Assembly (NCBI GenBank): GCA_026018925.1
Contig: JAKSZU010000029.1
Span: 9,027,378 to 9,091,377 of the forward strand
Source: Tupaia tana
Lineage: Eukaryota; Chordata; Mammalia; Scandentia; Tupaiidae
Length of the DNA stretch: 64,000 nt
Direction: 5' to 3'
Position 1 is the first letter of the stretch. Every line of letters starts with the position of its first letter. Below the pieces are notes generated by a model. That model was given only the letters and a program-made list of their open reading frames with translations. It had not been told where the DNA came from and made no database searches. The position numbers were made by a program, and so were the translations under genes. Positions 21,585 through 32,154 of this stretch are shown here, one piece after another.

Positions 21585-21752
21585 GATAATTCTCAGTAGT
21601 AGATGTTGTCCTGTGCATTCTAAGATGTTGAGCATCATCTTGCCTTCAACCCATTAAGTTCCAGGAACACCTCCTCAGTTGTAACTACCAAAATCTTCTC
21701 CAAACGTTACTGAGTGTCCCTAGGGGCACAATTATCCATGTTGATATCCACT
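21585..21752 (-). mobile_element. MER5A-like fossil, paralogue of the unit A copy
   Basis: GTTGTCCTGTGCATTCTAAG, then CTCAGTTGTAACTACCAAAA. It matches 4715-4882 across its length. Confidence 0.78.
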
Positions 21753-21814
21753 GGACAGGAGCATGAGACCTGGAAACATCACAGCAAAGTCTGAATCAAA
21801 ACTAACCCGTACTG

Positions 21815-21945
21815 GGTTCATACCTTGGGCAGATCAGTTAAGCCTTCTGAGTTTCATTTTGGCAAATGTAGAAAAAGCTCCTAATAGTATGATCTCATGG
21901 CATGTTAACATGTAAAAACTAAATGATACAATCCATGTAGTACTC
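21815..21945. mobile_element. MIR-like fossil, paralogue of the unit A copy
   Basis: CTTGGGCAGATCAGTTAAGC then CTTCTGAGTTTCATTTTGGC, followed by the same AT-rich sequence as 5040-5095. Confidence 0.65.
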
Positions 21946-22013
21946 AAATATCAGCCCAATACACTTCTAAATACACTTCTTATAATGTTTCAGAAAGGAA
22001 AGTGTAAGTGACA

Positions 22014-22277
22014 GCTTTTTTTTTTTTGAGAGATTTTTGCATAGGGTACATGCACTCGGTGTAGAGACAGAGAGAGACAGAGAGACAGAAAATGAGAAAT
22101 CACCACTCTGAAGGGAATAGCCAAGGGGTAATCCCTTCTCCTCCATTCTCCTCTCAGAATTTATGTATGCAAACCCATGTGCACAGCGTGAATTTTAAGC
22201 CCTGGGTCTGGAACTCAAAACACGGTCCACTACATGGGAGTCCAGCAACATAACCATTACACCATATACTGGTCCCC
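22014..22277 (-). mobile_element. SINE-A, minus orientation
   Basis: T-run, GAGAGATTTTTGCATAGGGT, through to CACCATATACTGGTCCCC. Confidence 0.87.
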
Positions 22278-22284
22278 TGACAGC

Positions 22285-22915
22285 TCTTTGAAAAAAATTT
22301 TTTTTTATTTTTATAAAGCAAAAATTACAGAACCTTTTCTTTTCTTTTTAACAGAGAGCTTTACGTTGTTTTGTCTGTTAAATGTTTCTTCCCTTTTCTC
22401 TTCCCAATCACTATCTACCACTCACTTCCCTCCCATACAGTCTCTGATAACTACACTTATCTTCTCTACTATCATATCTTTGAAACTATTGTTTCATGCA
22501 AAGTGACAGTTATAGAGGACTTAATGGCAAATGGAAATGCCTGAAGATGTGACAAAGCTTAACTTGTGCTACAAGTTTGAAATTTCTCTTTTTTTTAATG
22601 AAGTTTTTCATTTTCTGTTTTATAAAGCAAAAATTACAGGACTTTTTTCTCCACAGATAAATTTATATTCTTTTGTTGGTTAAATGTTTCTTCCCTTTGC
22701 ACATCCACCCACACTCCCTCATCCACTACCTACCACTCATTCTCCTCCCTAGTTATCCTTTCTACTCTTATATCATTGGATCTTTCAATTTCTGACATAG
22801 AGTGCAAACTTTCAATATATATTGAGTGGGGATATACAGTGTGTATCTTTCAATATCTGGCTCATTATTCTTCACATTAAATCCTCTCTATTCATCCACT
22901 TTGTAAATGAACTAA
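22285..22915 (-). mobile_element. L1 3'-end fragments, minus orientation (two in tandem)
   Basis: Two reversed L1 3' tails: 22285-22505 and 22585-22915. Each has TTTTATAAAGCAAAAATTACAG and CCCTTATC/CTCTGATA-type phrases. The second ends in the ATATTGAGTGGGGATATACA motif. Confidence 0.75.
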
Positions 22916-23082
22916 AGAGAAGACTGTTCCTGGAAGACTTAGGAATGGTCAAAAAGCGTATGAAAACATCTTTAAAGTCTCTTTCATAAAGGAAATGCAA
23001 ATTAAAATACAGATACCATGTAACCCAAGTTAGAATGGTTAAGGTCAAAAAAAAAAAAAAAGAGTGACAATTGCCTGTGAGG

Positions 23083-23088
23083 CTGCGG
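23083..23088. repeat. ERV target-site duplication, 5' copy
   Basis: CTGCGG directly precedes the LTR and is repeated at 25237-25242 directly after the 3' LTR. Six bases is the length typical of class II (betaretrovirus-like) ERVs. Confidence 0.9.
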
Positions 23089-23345
23089 TGTGGAAGCCCT
23101 TGCCGGAAGACGCCCCATTATGGCGTAGGAGCTAAACACCTAAGACTCAAAGACAACTCCTTATTAGCATAACTCTGAGAAGCGGCCTATCAGAGCCCAG
23201 CACACCCGGAGACTTGGGGAAGGGTGGGCCCAGAGGGAATTTAAGGCGCGTACCCGGAAGCCTGGGGAGAGAAGCAACAGAAACTGTAACAATAAACTTC
23301 ACGGAAGAGATCTCGGTGTCCAGAGTCGTTCCTCAGACCGCAACA
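23089..23345 (+). repeat. ERV 5' LTR, 257 bp
   Basis: Starts TGTGGAAGCCC and ends CCGCAACA (TG...CA). AATAAA is at 23291-23296. A TATA-like TTTAAGG lies near 23240. It differs from the 3' LTR at one position (GCG versus GCA near 23127), a CpG transition. Confidence 0.95.
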
Positions 23346-23347
23346 AG

Positions 23348-23365
23348 TGGTGGCCCGTACGGGGA
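23348..23365 (+). promoter_or_regulatory. ERV primer-binding site for tRNA-Ile
   Basis: TGGTGGCCCGTACGGGGA starts two bases after the LTR. Its complement matches the 3' 18 nt of mammalian tRNA-Ile, including CCA, with no mismatch by my recollection of that tRNA. Confidence 0.85.
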
Positions 23366-23439
23366 ACATGCTCCTCTCGCTCCTACCCCATGCCCTGTGG
23401 AACCGAAAACTCAGAACCGTGGCAGTCGGCTGGAAAGTC

Positions 23440-23510
23440 TCGGAAATAGAGACGGTAAGTGCAAAGTCTCGGAAATAGAGACGGTAAGCAGTAGTCTCGG
23501 AAGGGAGACG
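23440..23510 (+). repeat. Short tandem duplication in the ERV leader
   Basis: AAGTCTCGGAAATAGAGACG (plus GTAAG) occurs twice, at about 23435 and 23465, with a third partial copy (AGTCTCGGAAGGGAGACGGG) at about 23492. Each is a small stem-like palindrome (GTCTC...GAGAC), possibly packaging-signal hairpins. Confidence 0.75.
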
Positions 23511-23629
23511 GGAATTGATAGCGGGCGCTCCGTAAGTGGGAGAAAGCCCAGGACAGGAAAATATCCCCGGGAAGCACCGGTAAAGGGTAAACGGGGGACC
23601 TCCGTGGAGAGGGGAAGTGGTGTACAGCC

Positions 23630-24198
23630 ATGGGCGTGGGACCCTCTCAGCCCATAGTAGGAGCGCTAAAAGCGCTGCTTAAGTTCAAGACCTTAAGTTA
23701 AGAGATAAGACCATTCAGCACTTCATTGAGCAGGTAGATGCCGCGGCCCCCTGGTTTCTCCACTCAGGGCAGCTCACGACAGTTTGTTGGGACAAACTAG
23801 GTAGGGATTTAGACTTGGTGGCAGAGGAAGATAGACTCTCAGGCGGAGTAAAACCCCTATGGAGACTGATCCGAGCCTGTTTGGAGGATCAGCGCTGTGT
23901 AAAAATCGTGCAGGAAAGTCAGGAAGCATTAGAAACGGTCCGAGAAGTGCAGTCACAAGATGGAGACGGAGGCGCTAAAATGGCGGACAAAGATGATAAT
24001 AACGACTCTGAAGTACAACAACTGGTGGAGGAAGTGAAAGGGTGGGACATGGAAAGTGAGAAGGAGGAGGACCAGCCTCCTCCTTCCGCTCCGCCTCCCC
24101 CTTATAATCCAGCTGCGCAACAGCAGGGAGGAGCAGGAGGCGGAGCTTCTTTCTGCCCCGACGCTTGGCGGGAGGCCAGACAGCTTGGACCCGTCTGA
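23630..24198 (+). pseudogene. ERV gag remnant (matrix region), frameshifted
   Basis: The ATG at 23630 begins MGVGPSQPI, a Gly2 myristoylation context. This frame stops at 23699-23701. The next frame, open from about 23683 to the stop at 24196-24198, reads APWF, LWRLIRACLED and a PPPY late-domain motif near 24095, consistent with a betaretrovirus-type matrix/p-region. Capsid and nucleocapsid are not visible. The protein is broken and C-terminally lost. Confidence 0.8.
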
Positions 24199-24199
24199 G

Positions 24200-24598
24200 C
24201 ATTTCCTGTTTTCGCAGACAATGCAAGAAATAGATATCATGAGCATCTTGATTATCAGAGGCGATGTAGACTGGCCCTGGACGGGTTGCCAAGCTCGGCG
24301 CCCTACTTGGACTGTACATCCCTTTTTCTCCTTCACACCTAAAATCTCCACAGCTCCAAATTCCACCTGGCCCGGATATAATTGGGCATTTCAAAACCCT
24401 ACACAATCAGTGGCCTCAAACCCTTTTGATATCTGGCTTCTTTGCGGAATCAACGGAAGTCATACAGACCTTTCCCCTATGTCCATGTTATTGGGTGGCC
24501 GAGTTGGCTATGCGAACCTCACATGGTCATCAATTGACCTTTTCAAAAAGTCAGTTACAGGTCCGGCTGGTCCGAAGGTAGTGAGTGATCTCAAATGA
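24200..24598 (+). pseudogene. ERV env-like (surface unit) remnant
   Basis: An open stretch in the frame ending at 24598. It is tryptophan-rich and has three N-X-S/T sequons (NST, NGS, NLT), which suggests a retroviral surface glycoprotein piece. It follows a splice-acceptor-like CCTGTTTTCGCAG at about 24206-24218. No fusion peptide or transmembrane anchor is present. The assignment rests on composition and position. Confidence 0.5.
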
Positions 24599-24960
24599 GT
24601 GTTCAAAGTCAGTTACAGGTCGAACTCCTTGTTCAACTATCTCCCCCCTTCTCAACCTTTCCCGAGAGCTTTCTTCCTATATAACAGATAACTGGAGCAG
24701 CGACTTTGACAACCTCCAGCGACAACCGACCCCTACAGTAATTGAGAGGATGTGAGGCACAACACTGCACTACTGAGACCCTAATTGGGATCAGTAGGAA
24801 GGCATGTTCGGGTGCATATGGGTTACTGTCTAAACCATCCCATCCCCCACAAAAGACAGTGGACAGGCTGTTCTGAGTGGGTATCCCTGGCTGCCCACAC
24901 AGGGTGGTAAATAAGTCCTCTTCTCTGGGGGCCCGGGACCTCTACCTTTTCCTCTCCAAA
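24599..24960 (+). other. ERV 3' internal region, non-coding remnant
   Basis: Between the env-like frame and the polypurine tract. CAAAGTCAGTTACAGGTC occurs twice, at about 24546 and 24604, suggesting a small duplication or slippage. No frame is supported. Confidence 0.6.
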
Positions 24961-24979
24961 GAAAACAAAAAGGGGGAGA
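24961..24979 (+). promoter_or_regulatory. ERV polypurine tract
   Basis: GAAAACAAAAAGGGGGAGA lies immediately before the 3' LTR TG, the expected plus-strand primer site. Confidence 0.9.
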
Positions 24980-25236
24980 TGTGGAAGCCCTTGCCGGAAG
25001 ACGCCCCATTATGGCATAGGAGCTAAACACCTAAGACTCAAAGACAACTCCTTATTAGCATAACTCTGAGAAGCGGCCTATCAGAGCCCAGCACACCCGG
25101 AGACTTGGGGAAGGGTGGGCCCAGAGGGAATTTAAGGCGCGTACCCGGAAGCCTGGGGAGAGAAGCAACAGAAACTGTAACAATAAACTTCACGGAAGAG
25201 ATCTCGGTGTCCAGAGTCGTTCCTCAGACCGCAACA
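24980..25236 (+). repeat. ERV 3' LTR, 257 bp
   Basis: Identical to the 5' LTR except one base. AATAAA at 25182-25187. It is followed by the target duplication CTGCGG. Confidence 0.95.
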
Positions 25237-25345
25237 CTGCGGTGAAAAGGAAACTCTCTTACACTGTTGGTGGGAAAGTAAATTAGTACAACCTCTAATA
25301 TGGAGGTTCATCAAAAATCTATAAATAGAACTACCATAAGACCAA

Positions 25346-25947
25346 GTATGAAATTTTTATGTGTTTCATGAAAAGCATTGCTAATCTAATGCAATTCTCT
25401 CTCTTGATGAGGAAAAAGACAGCAACTTTATATAGATATCAGGTATTTAGTCCACATCACAATTCAATATTTGCAGTTCCAAGGGACCTAGTCAGGTATC
25501 TCAGACTTTGGTGAATTGTTTAAATTGGGATGGGTCAAAGTACTAAGGAGGTTAGACCTCAGGAGGAAGGTGAGTTCAAGGAGCGATAATAAGGACAGCA
25601 TTCACCTGACTTCTAACTTGATCTCTTGGGAAAAAAGAGTTATCAGGAAAGTATTTCTTTCTGCCCTGACCAGTGTCCAACAGGGATATCAAGTATCCAG
25701 AAGTTGTATTTAAAGGAGAGAGAGGTGCCAAATGAACAGATACTTAGAGCTGTAAATACCTCCTCTGCTGTTGTCTTTGACAGGACATGGTTGACTTTTT
25801 ATGTAGTCCTAAATCTAGCTATGAAACTGATGTTTTATTCCTTCCTGCCGCCTTATCTGAGAACAGTGCTTTAGTCATTATGATCATCCATTCAAGGAGA
25901 AATTTAGACTTCTGCATGGACACTGTCTTCTCAGCAACGCCAACCAG
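25346..25947 (+). other. Candidate 5' non-coding exon region of the unit B OR7 locus
   Basis: Paralogue of 6061-6692. It ends at CCAG|GTGAGTCTGAG with the GT at 25948-25949. The coding exon it would join is now a pseudogene. Confidence 0.5.
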
Positions 25948-26089
25948 GTGAGTCTGAGAGATCAACAGGTATTGCAGGAAAGGGTCACAGAAAATAGAAG
26001 CTGAGAATGTTCACCAGAGGTCACCTGAGAGCCCAGCATAGCCCAGAATCACAAAATCACTGTGGTTGCTTGCTTGACTAATTAATTTA

Positions 26090-26345
26090 TAGTTAATTTA
26101 TTTAATATGTTAAAGAAAGAAGTGTCTCTTACATGGTTAACTTGATGCTGATCCCCCTTGATTCCATCCTTCTCATCCTCCATCATTTCCCAACTTCCTC
26201 TCACACTGTCTCTGGTATCCATAGTTACTCTCCGTGTCTTTATACCATCCAATATTTTAGTTTCTGCCATAGAGTGCAGATATTCATTATATATTAAGTG
26301 GGAATATATAATACCTCTTTCATAGTCTGGCTTGCTTCACTTAGA
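26090..26345 (-). mobile_element. L1 3'-end fragment, minus orientation
   Basis: Reversed L1 3' UTR phrases (CCATAGAGTGCAGATATTCA, then TATTAAGTGGGAATATATAA). Confidence 0.75.
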
Positions 26346-27185
26346 CAATATGTATTGACATCTTCGATTGAGTCGATATGCAGTATATTGTGGTCATGAA
26401 AATTCATTTTGTATGTTGAAATGATATACAGTGAATGAGTGTAAAGCAAATAAAATTTTAAAATAACACACAAAGAATACAAATAAACAAACATAACCAA
26501 AATCAAAAGAGAAGTGTGTTAGACTCAGCGATGCCGGTGAGTATGTACATCCAATTGAAGAAGATCAAAGAAGAAACAGGGAAATAAAGGGGCTTCAATA
26601 AATATAGTAACATTTCCATGGAGATTTTCAATAAGTGAGTAGGAATATTTGATATTATTTTTTAAGGGATGTTCACTGAAAGGTGGGCTATTTTATCTAA
26701 TTTTTAAGATGGGATGTATTTGGGCATGTTACTGTATTTATCATAAAAATCAGACCAATGGATGACTTACAAATATTACTTTTCAACAGCAGCTCATGAG
26801 ACATATATTTTGCAGTAACTTTTCTCAAGTCAGATAGTCACAAGAAAAAAAAATCAGTTTTATTTGACAGGATACTGGGGAAAATGAAAAAGGTTTACAC
26901 ATCCATTATTTCATTACTGCTGAGACTGAAAGCATTTTGTAATTTGCTAGTCTTTTCTTTAGTAGAACTTGTCTTTGCAGATCTTTGCTTTTTCATATCA
27001 AGGGTTGTTTGATTTGATCCTTTCTAAGAATTGGGATTTTTCACTATCTGCTATTTTCTTTTTAGCTATGACAAATGAATAGATAAATCTCTTGAGGGGT
27101 TCTATGTGCAAAGTTTAAAATTTGGTGTGGTCAGATTTATTAGTGAGTCATATCACAAACTCACACCCCTCATTGCTTTCTGCAT
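26346..27185. other. Non-coding sequence with the L1-free pre-integration site
   Basis: About 26660-27180 is collinear with 7040-7319 joined to 13651-14156 and holds TAGTCTTTTCTTT at 26948-26960, the empty counterpart of the L1 target. No gene seen. Confidence 0.85.
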
Positions 27186-27189
27186 TTTA

Positions 27190-27303
27190 GTTTATTATCT
27201 GGGACTCATGTGCTCACTACAGAAAGACAGAGAGAAAGTTATATGTAATCCAATGTAATATAAAGAAGATTATGATGATAATAAAAATAAATAAAAAAGA
27301 GAG

Positions 27304-27354
<51 letters not shown>

Positions 27355-27535
27355 ATAAAAAATCATCCCCCTGTGACCACACCACAATCCCCTCTCCTCC
27401 ACTTTCCTGTCAAGATTGTTGGCTTGAATGCACATGTGCCCAGTGTGATGTTCAAGCTGCCAGATTTGAGACTTGAACCACACTATCACCCATGTGAGAT
27501 CCAGTGCCTCAACCTCCATGTCACCTGTTGGGCAT
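27190..27535 (-). mobile_element. Old SINE-A-related element with L1 tail and (GA)n inside
   Basis: Paralogue of 14157-14392. A + strand L1 3' tail (27240-27297) and a GA repeat (27305-27345) interrupt it. Confidence 0.7.
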
Positions 27536-27536
27536 C

Positions 27537-28655
27537 CTCTTTAATTTTATTTTTAGTTTACATTTATTCAGTACATATTTTTACAGTGTACAACACTGTG
27601 ATCTATTTCCAGCACGAACACTGTGCATATCAGTCAAGACAAACACATTACCACACATGTTTTCATCAGCAAATAACTTTTCATTTCTGTGTCAATTGAA
27701 CATGTTTTTCCCATTTCCTTCTCTCCCTCCCTCCTTTCCTCTCTCTATTACTCACTGCCATAGTAACCCTACCCTTACTATCTCTAGTATCTACAGTTGC
27801 CCTCCCTACTTCTATACCTTCCAAACACTCCATTTTTGCAATAGAGTGCAGGAATATGGTATATATTGAGTAGGGATATACAAAGTCTGCCTTTTATAGT
27901 CTGGTTTGCAATTCTTAGCATCAAGTCTTCCATATTCATCCACCTTGTATCAAATGTTAGGGTCTCACTGTTTTTATGGCTAAGTACTATTTCATAGAAT
28001 ACATATGCCACATTTTTCAACCCACTCATCTATTTTTGGACATTTGAGCTGATTCCATTTCTTAGCAATTATAAATAATGTTGCAATAAACATGGCTATG
28101 CAAGTGTTTTTCAGACTGAGGGTTTTTCCATCCCTTGGGTAAATATCTAAAGATGGAATTACTGGGTCATATGGTAGTTCAATTTGTAAGTTTCTGAGGA
28201 ATCTCCACATTATTATCCACAATGGTTCTGCTCATTTGCATTCATACCCACAGTGTAGGAGAGTTCCCTTTTCACTACCGCCTCACCAACATTTATCATC
28301 CTGTATTTTTTTAATTTTAGCCATTCAGACTGGAGTTAAGTGGTGTCTCACTGTGGTGTTGATTTGCATTTCCCTTATGATAAGAGATGTCGAGCATGTT
28401 TTCATTTGCTTTTTGGCCATTCATATGTCTTCTTTGGAGAGTTGTCTGTTCAGCTCATTTTCCCATGTTTTGGATTGACTTTTTTTTTTTTTTTTTTTTT
28501 TTGCAGGTAAACTGCTTGAGTTCCCTGTATATTCTAGTTGTCAGTCCCATATCTGAGGTATAGTTTGGAAGAATATTCTCCCACTCTAAGGGTTGTCTTC
28601 TCATTCTAACTATTGTTTCTTTTTGGGTGTAGATCACTTTGCTTTCTTAACTTAA
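27537..28655 (-). mobile_element. L1 ORF2/3' UTR fragment, minus orientation
   Basis: Reversed ORF2 C-terminus (frames at 27784-28222 read [15 protein letters not shown] and similar) with several breaks. A 22-nt poly(T) at about 28480-28502 interrupts it. Confidence 0.88.
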
Positions 28656-29374
28656 GAATGTCTTCAGAATCTTTAGTAGAGTAAATTTTCTTTTGTAGCA
28701 GTCATCATCTTATGTCACATTTGTTTTTACTATTAGTTATTCAACATGTGCTTTGTGATTAAATCATCTCTTTAAACTTAATGATCATTTTCTACCATCT
28801 TATAAACATGTTTTTTGCATTCACTTAAAATCGTGTGTATCTTTTTCATAAGCATATTTGAATCCATTTGTTTCTATGGTACAAAATTTTTGCAATAAAT
28901 ACTGTTGATACTTTTTTCCACTGCTTCTTTTAAAATATATATTTTAATATTATATATGTAGGTCTTTTCATTTTAACCTGAAACCAGAGACCTAAGTTGA
29001 TGTGGTTAAATTATCCTTTTAAAGTGTTTCTTTAGTAATTTATTTTGTATTCTCAGTCCATCTTATTGAATATGGTTGTTTTGAATTTGTTCTATTCATT
29101 TGGTTATACATTCCTTATAGTTCTCTCTTTGAAACATTTCTCTAAATACATAGCACAAAGTGGTCAGATCACAATGTCCCAAGTTCCCATGTCCAGAGGA
29201 AGTTTGCCAACTGGAATCTTGCTGCTGTGTCTCCACTCTTATAGGGCTACATTCACAGGGGACTAGGACAGCATGTGACTGAAGAACCCTCAATGTCTTC
29301 AAGTTTCAGCATCATCAGGTCCCCTCATTTCTCAACATTCACTGACACCATCTCATTATTCTCCCTCTTGTTGA
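28656..29374. other. AT-rich unit sequence, no gene
   Basis: Paralogous to 14400-15470 and 53540-54640. Confidence 0.65.
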
Positions 29375-29540
29375 TTTTTCTGCAAGATGTCCACTTCCCC
29401 AGATATCCTTGCAGCTCCCACCTTCTCTGCCTTGAAGTCTCTGCTCACATGTCATCTTATCTGACAGTTAATGATACACTTGTCCACTCTATCATTTCTA
29501 CATAATTTCATTGTCTTCAAAGCGTCTGTTACTATGTGAT
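29375..29540 (+). mobile_element. L2-like fragment, paralogue of 15475
   Basis: CCTTGCAGCTCCCACCTTCT, then GAAGTCTCTGCTCACATGTC. Confidence 0.55.
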
Positions 29541-29918
29541 GTGGCACAGGATTATTGGTCATACTATCCATCAATAATTGTTAAGTATTTTAGTTTCTTA
29601 GCAACTTGAATATTCATCACCCAGATAGTACATGAAATTTCATAGTCTTTCAGTTTATATTATGCAAATGATATACAAGTCTGGGGAAAGGTTGAGAATG
29701 GGAAAGAAAAACCCAGTTAAACATAACCTTGGAGGGTGGGGGTGTACTAAAGAGGAGAGGAGCCATGTACAAAATAAAGAGAATTTGACAGCCCTACAAC
29801 CTAGCAATTCATAAAGCTGGATTTAACATACATGACCATGTTTCAAAGCCCAACTCTTGCTGCTTGAAAAACACTCTGTGTATGTGTGCATACATATTAA
29901 AAATTATGACTGGATGGT

Positions 29919-30176
29919 GGGACCAGCAGTTGGCATAATGGCTATGTCACTATACTCCTATGTAGTTGACTGTGGTACAAATCCCGGACCTGGTGGCTTA
30001 AACTCACACCAGGCGCACGTGCATGCATGCCCAAGATCCCAAGAGGAAATGTAGGAGAAGGGATCGCGGTGTGGCAATTCCCCTTGGGGGATTATTTCTT
30101 GCTTTCTGTCTCTCTGTATCTCTCTGTCTTTCTGGTGAGCACATGTGTCCTATAACAAAAACCTCTCCAAAAAAAA
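29919..30176 (+). mobile_element. SINE-A, + orientation, inserted into an older SINE
   Basis: Full-length from GGGACCAGCAGTTGGCATAA to CCTATAACAAAAACCTCTCC plus A-run. Flanking AAAATTATGACTGGATGG and AAAATTATGGCTGAATGG are the target duplication, inside the old element 29790-30310. Confidence 0.92.
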
Positions 30177-30529
30177 ATTATGGCTGAATGGAGAGACAAA
30201 GGAGAAGGGAATGTGGCATGACCACGCCCCATTGGGATGTGCTTTCTCCCTCCTACCCTATTTTTCTGTCTCTCTAGAGAGTGTATACACTCTATGGCAG
30301 TTAAAAAAATATAGAGAGATCAATTTATTCACTGAAAACCATGAATTGTAGCATTTCAAGTATGGGAGTAATTTTTAAAAATATTGTTTAATTATTTATC
30401 CCAGTACTAATGCATGCTATGTCAGTATAAAGTTATTAACATATTCATTATCATTGTCAGGAAAAGTGAGTACTGTTTGTGAACTCTGAGCTCACTGTGA
30501 ACTATTCTGAGTGACAAATGAGTCACATT

Positions 30530-30561
30530 AATTTCTTTTTTCTGGTAGGGACGTCTACCAC
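30530..30561 (+). promoter_or_regulatory. Splice acceptor of the unit B OR7 exon
   Basis: TTTCTTTTTTCTGGTAG ends at 30548, 13 nt before the ATG. It remains strong although the coding exon is broken. Confidence 0.65.
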
Positions 30562-31514
30562 ATGGAACCAGAGAATGATACAAGGATTTCAGATTTTCTT
30601 CTTCTGGGACTTTCAGAGGAACCAGAATTACAGCCCCTACTTTTTGGGATTATCCTCTCCATGTACCTGCTCACCATACCTGCTCACCATGATTGGAAAT
30701 CTGATTATTATCCTGGTCATCATCTCAGATTCTCACCCTGCACACCCCCATGAACTTCTTCCTTTCTAACCTGTCTTTCGTAGACATCTGTTTCACCTCC
30801 ACCACTGTCCCAAAGGTCCTGGTGAATACCCAGACACAGAGCAAGGTCATCACCTATGTTGACTGCATTATCCAGATGTACTTCTTCATGATCTTTGTAG
30901 CATTAGATGACTTCCTCCTAGCAGTGATGGCCTATGACCGGTATGTGGCCATCTGTCACCCTCTGCACTACTCAGTTATCATGAACCTTCGGCTCTGTGT
31001 GTTGTTAGTTCTTTTGTCCTGGGTCATGAGTTTCCTGACTTCATTATTACATACCTTAGTGACATTGCAGCTGTCCTTCTGTCCACCAGTGGAAATCCCC
31101 CACTTTTTCTGTGAACTTAATCAGGTGGTCCCCCTCGCCTGCTCCAACACCTTTCTTAATGACATGGTGATGAATTTTGGATCTATGTTGCTGGTTGGTG
31201 GTCCCTTCTCTGGGATCCTTTACTCTTACTGTAAGATAGTTTCCTCCATTCGTGCAATCTCATCAACTCAGGGGAAGTATAAAGCATTTTCCACCTGTGC
31301 CTCTCACCTCTCAGTTGTCTCTTTATTTTATAGTACAATTATGCTTGTGTACCTTAGTTCTTCTGTTATCCAAAATTCTCACTCAAGTGCAGCAGTCTCA
31401 GTGATGTACACCTTGGTCATACCCATGTTGAAGCCCTTCATCTACAGTCTGAGGAACAAAGATGTAAAGAGGGCTCTGAGAACTTTCCTGTGGAGGAAAA
31501 TTATCAAAGGATGA
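30562..31514 (+). pseudogene. Olfactory receptor family 7 (OR7A-like), recently broken
   Basis: Nearly intact copy of the OR7A-like gene. A 13-bp tandem duplication of ACCTGCTCACCAT (30665-30677 and 30678-30690) shifts the frame in TM1. A C inserted in the run at 30736-30738 shifts it again before TM2. The frame is then open from 30750 to the stop at 31514, with [25 protein letters not shown] and TM7. TM7 reads [12 protein letters not shown], so the conserved Asn is Lys. The N-terminus keeps NDT. The poly(A) signal is also mutated. It looks like a gene lost recently. Confidence 0.95.
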
Positions 31515-31932
31515 ACTGTCCTTATATTGAAGAAACTTGATTGTTAGCAGGGCTCAAAACATCAGGTAATAATGATGAAAATCTGTCTAGATTCTGGAAG
31601 TCGATTTTTTCCAATTGATTATATCCTGGATTGTCCACGACTTTGTTTTCAACCTCTCTATGCAATATAAATACCTCACTTTTCCACTGTAATATCTAGA
31701 CAGTTTTTCCTCTGTCCATTTTTGTATTTTCACAAGGTTATCCCAACCATTGATCAGAAATACTTGGAAATCCCCATTAATATCATGGAACAACATTAAT
31801 TTATTAAAGCTATTTTTCTCCAATGACATATACTGAATAAGTTTTCCTTTCTTCTATGAAAATATCATATGCTGTGCTTTATTTATGGGAACAAAATAAC
31901 TATACTTGGTTGCCAAGGTCAATAATATAACT

Positions 31933-32093
31933 CAGGGGCCAGTAGGTGGCATAGTGCTTACAGTACTGACTCCCACAGGGCAGACCATGGCTCAAGTCCT
32001 GGAAGTGACAACATGCCCAGGATACTGGCAAGAAAATTTGAGGAAAAGGGATTGCAGCATGGCCATTCTGCTTTTAGAGTACTTTCTCTTTCC

Positions 32094-32154
<61 letters not shown>

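Larger units (their letters stand above)
23089..25236 (+). mobile_element. Endogenous retrovirus, 2148 bp, internally deleted, very young
   Basis: Order: 5' LTR, tRNA-Ile primer-binding site, leader, gag remnant, env-like remnant, polypurine tract, 3' LTR. Protease and pol are absent. The internal region is only 1634 bp. One LTR difference in 257 bp and a perfect 6-bp target duplication mark a recent insertion. Being pol-less, it must have been mobilised in trans. It sits in an old L1 fragment of OR7 unit B, while unit C keeps the uninterrupted site. Confidence 0.93.
22916..25345 (+). mobile_element. L1 ORF2 fragment, + orientation, split by an ERV
   Basis: ORF2-derived sequence at 22916-23088 (GAAATGCAAATTAAAATACA) resumes at 25237-25345 (GGTGAAAAGGAAACTCTCTT, then TGTTGGTGGG). 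Unit C has the same fragment uninterrupted at 52450-52735. Confidence 0.88.

Noticed and set aside
24056-24598. A 180-residue intact viral protein
   Set aside because: The open frame begins out of frame inside the gag remnant; only the part after about 24200 looks env-like, and it lacks fusion and anchor segments.
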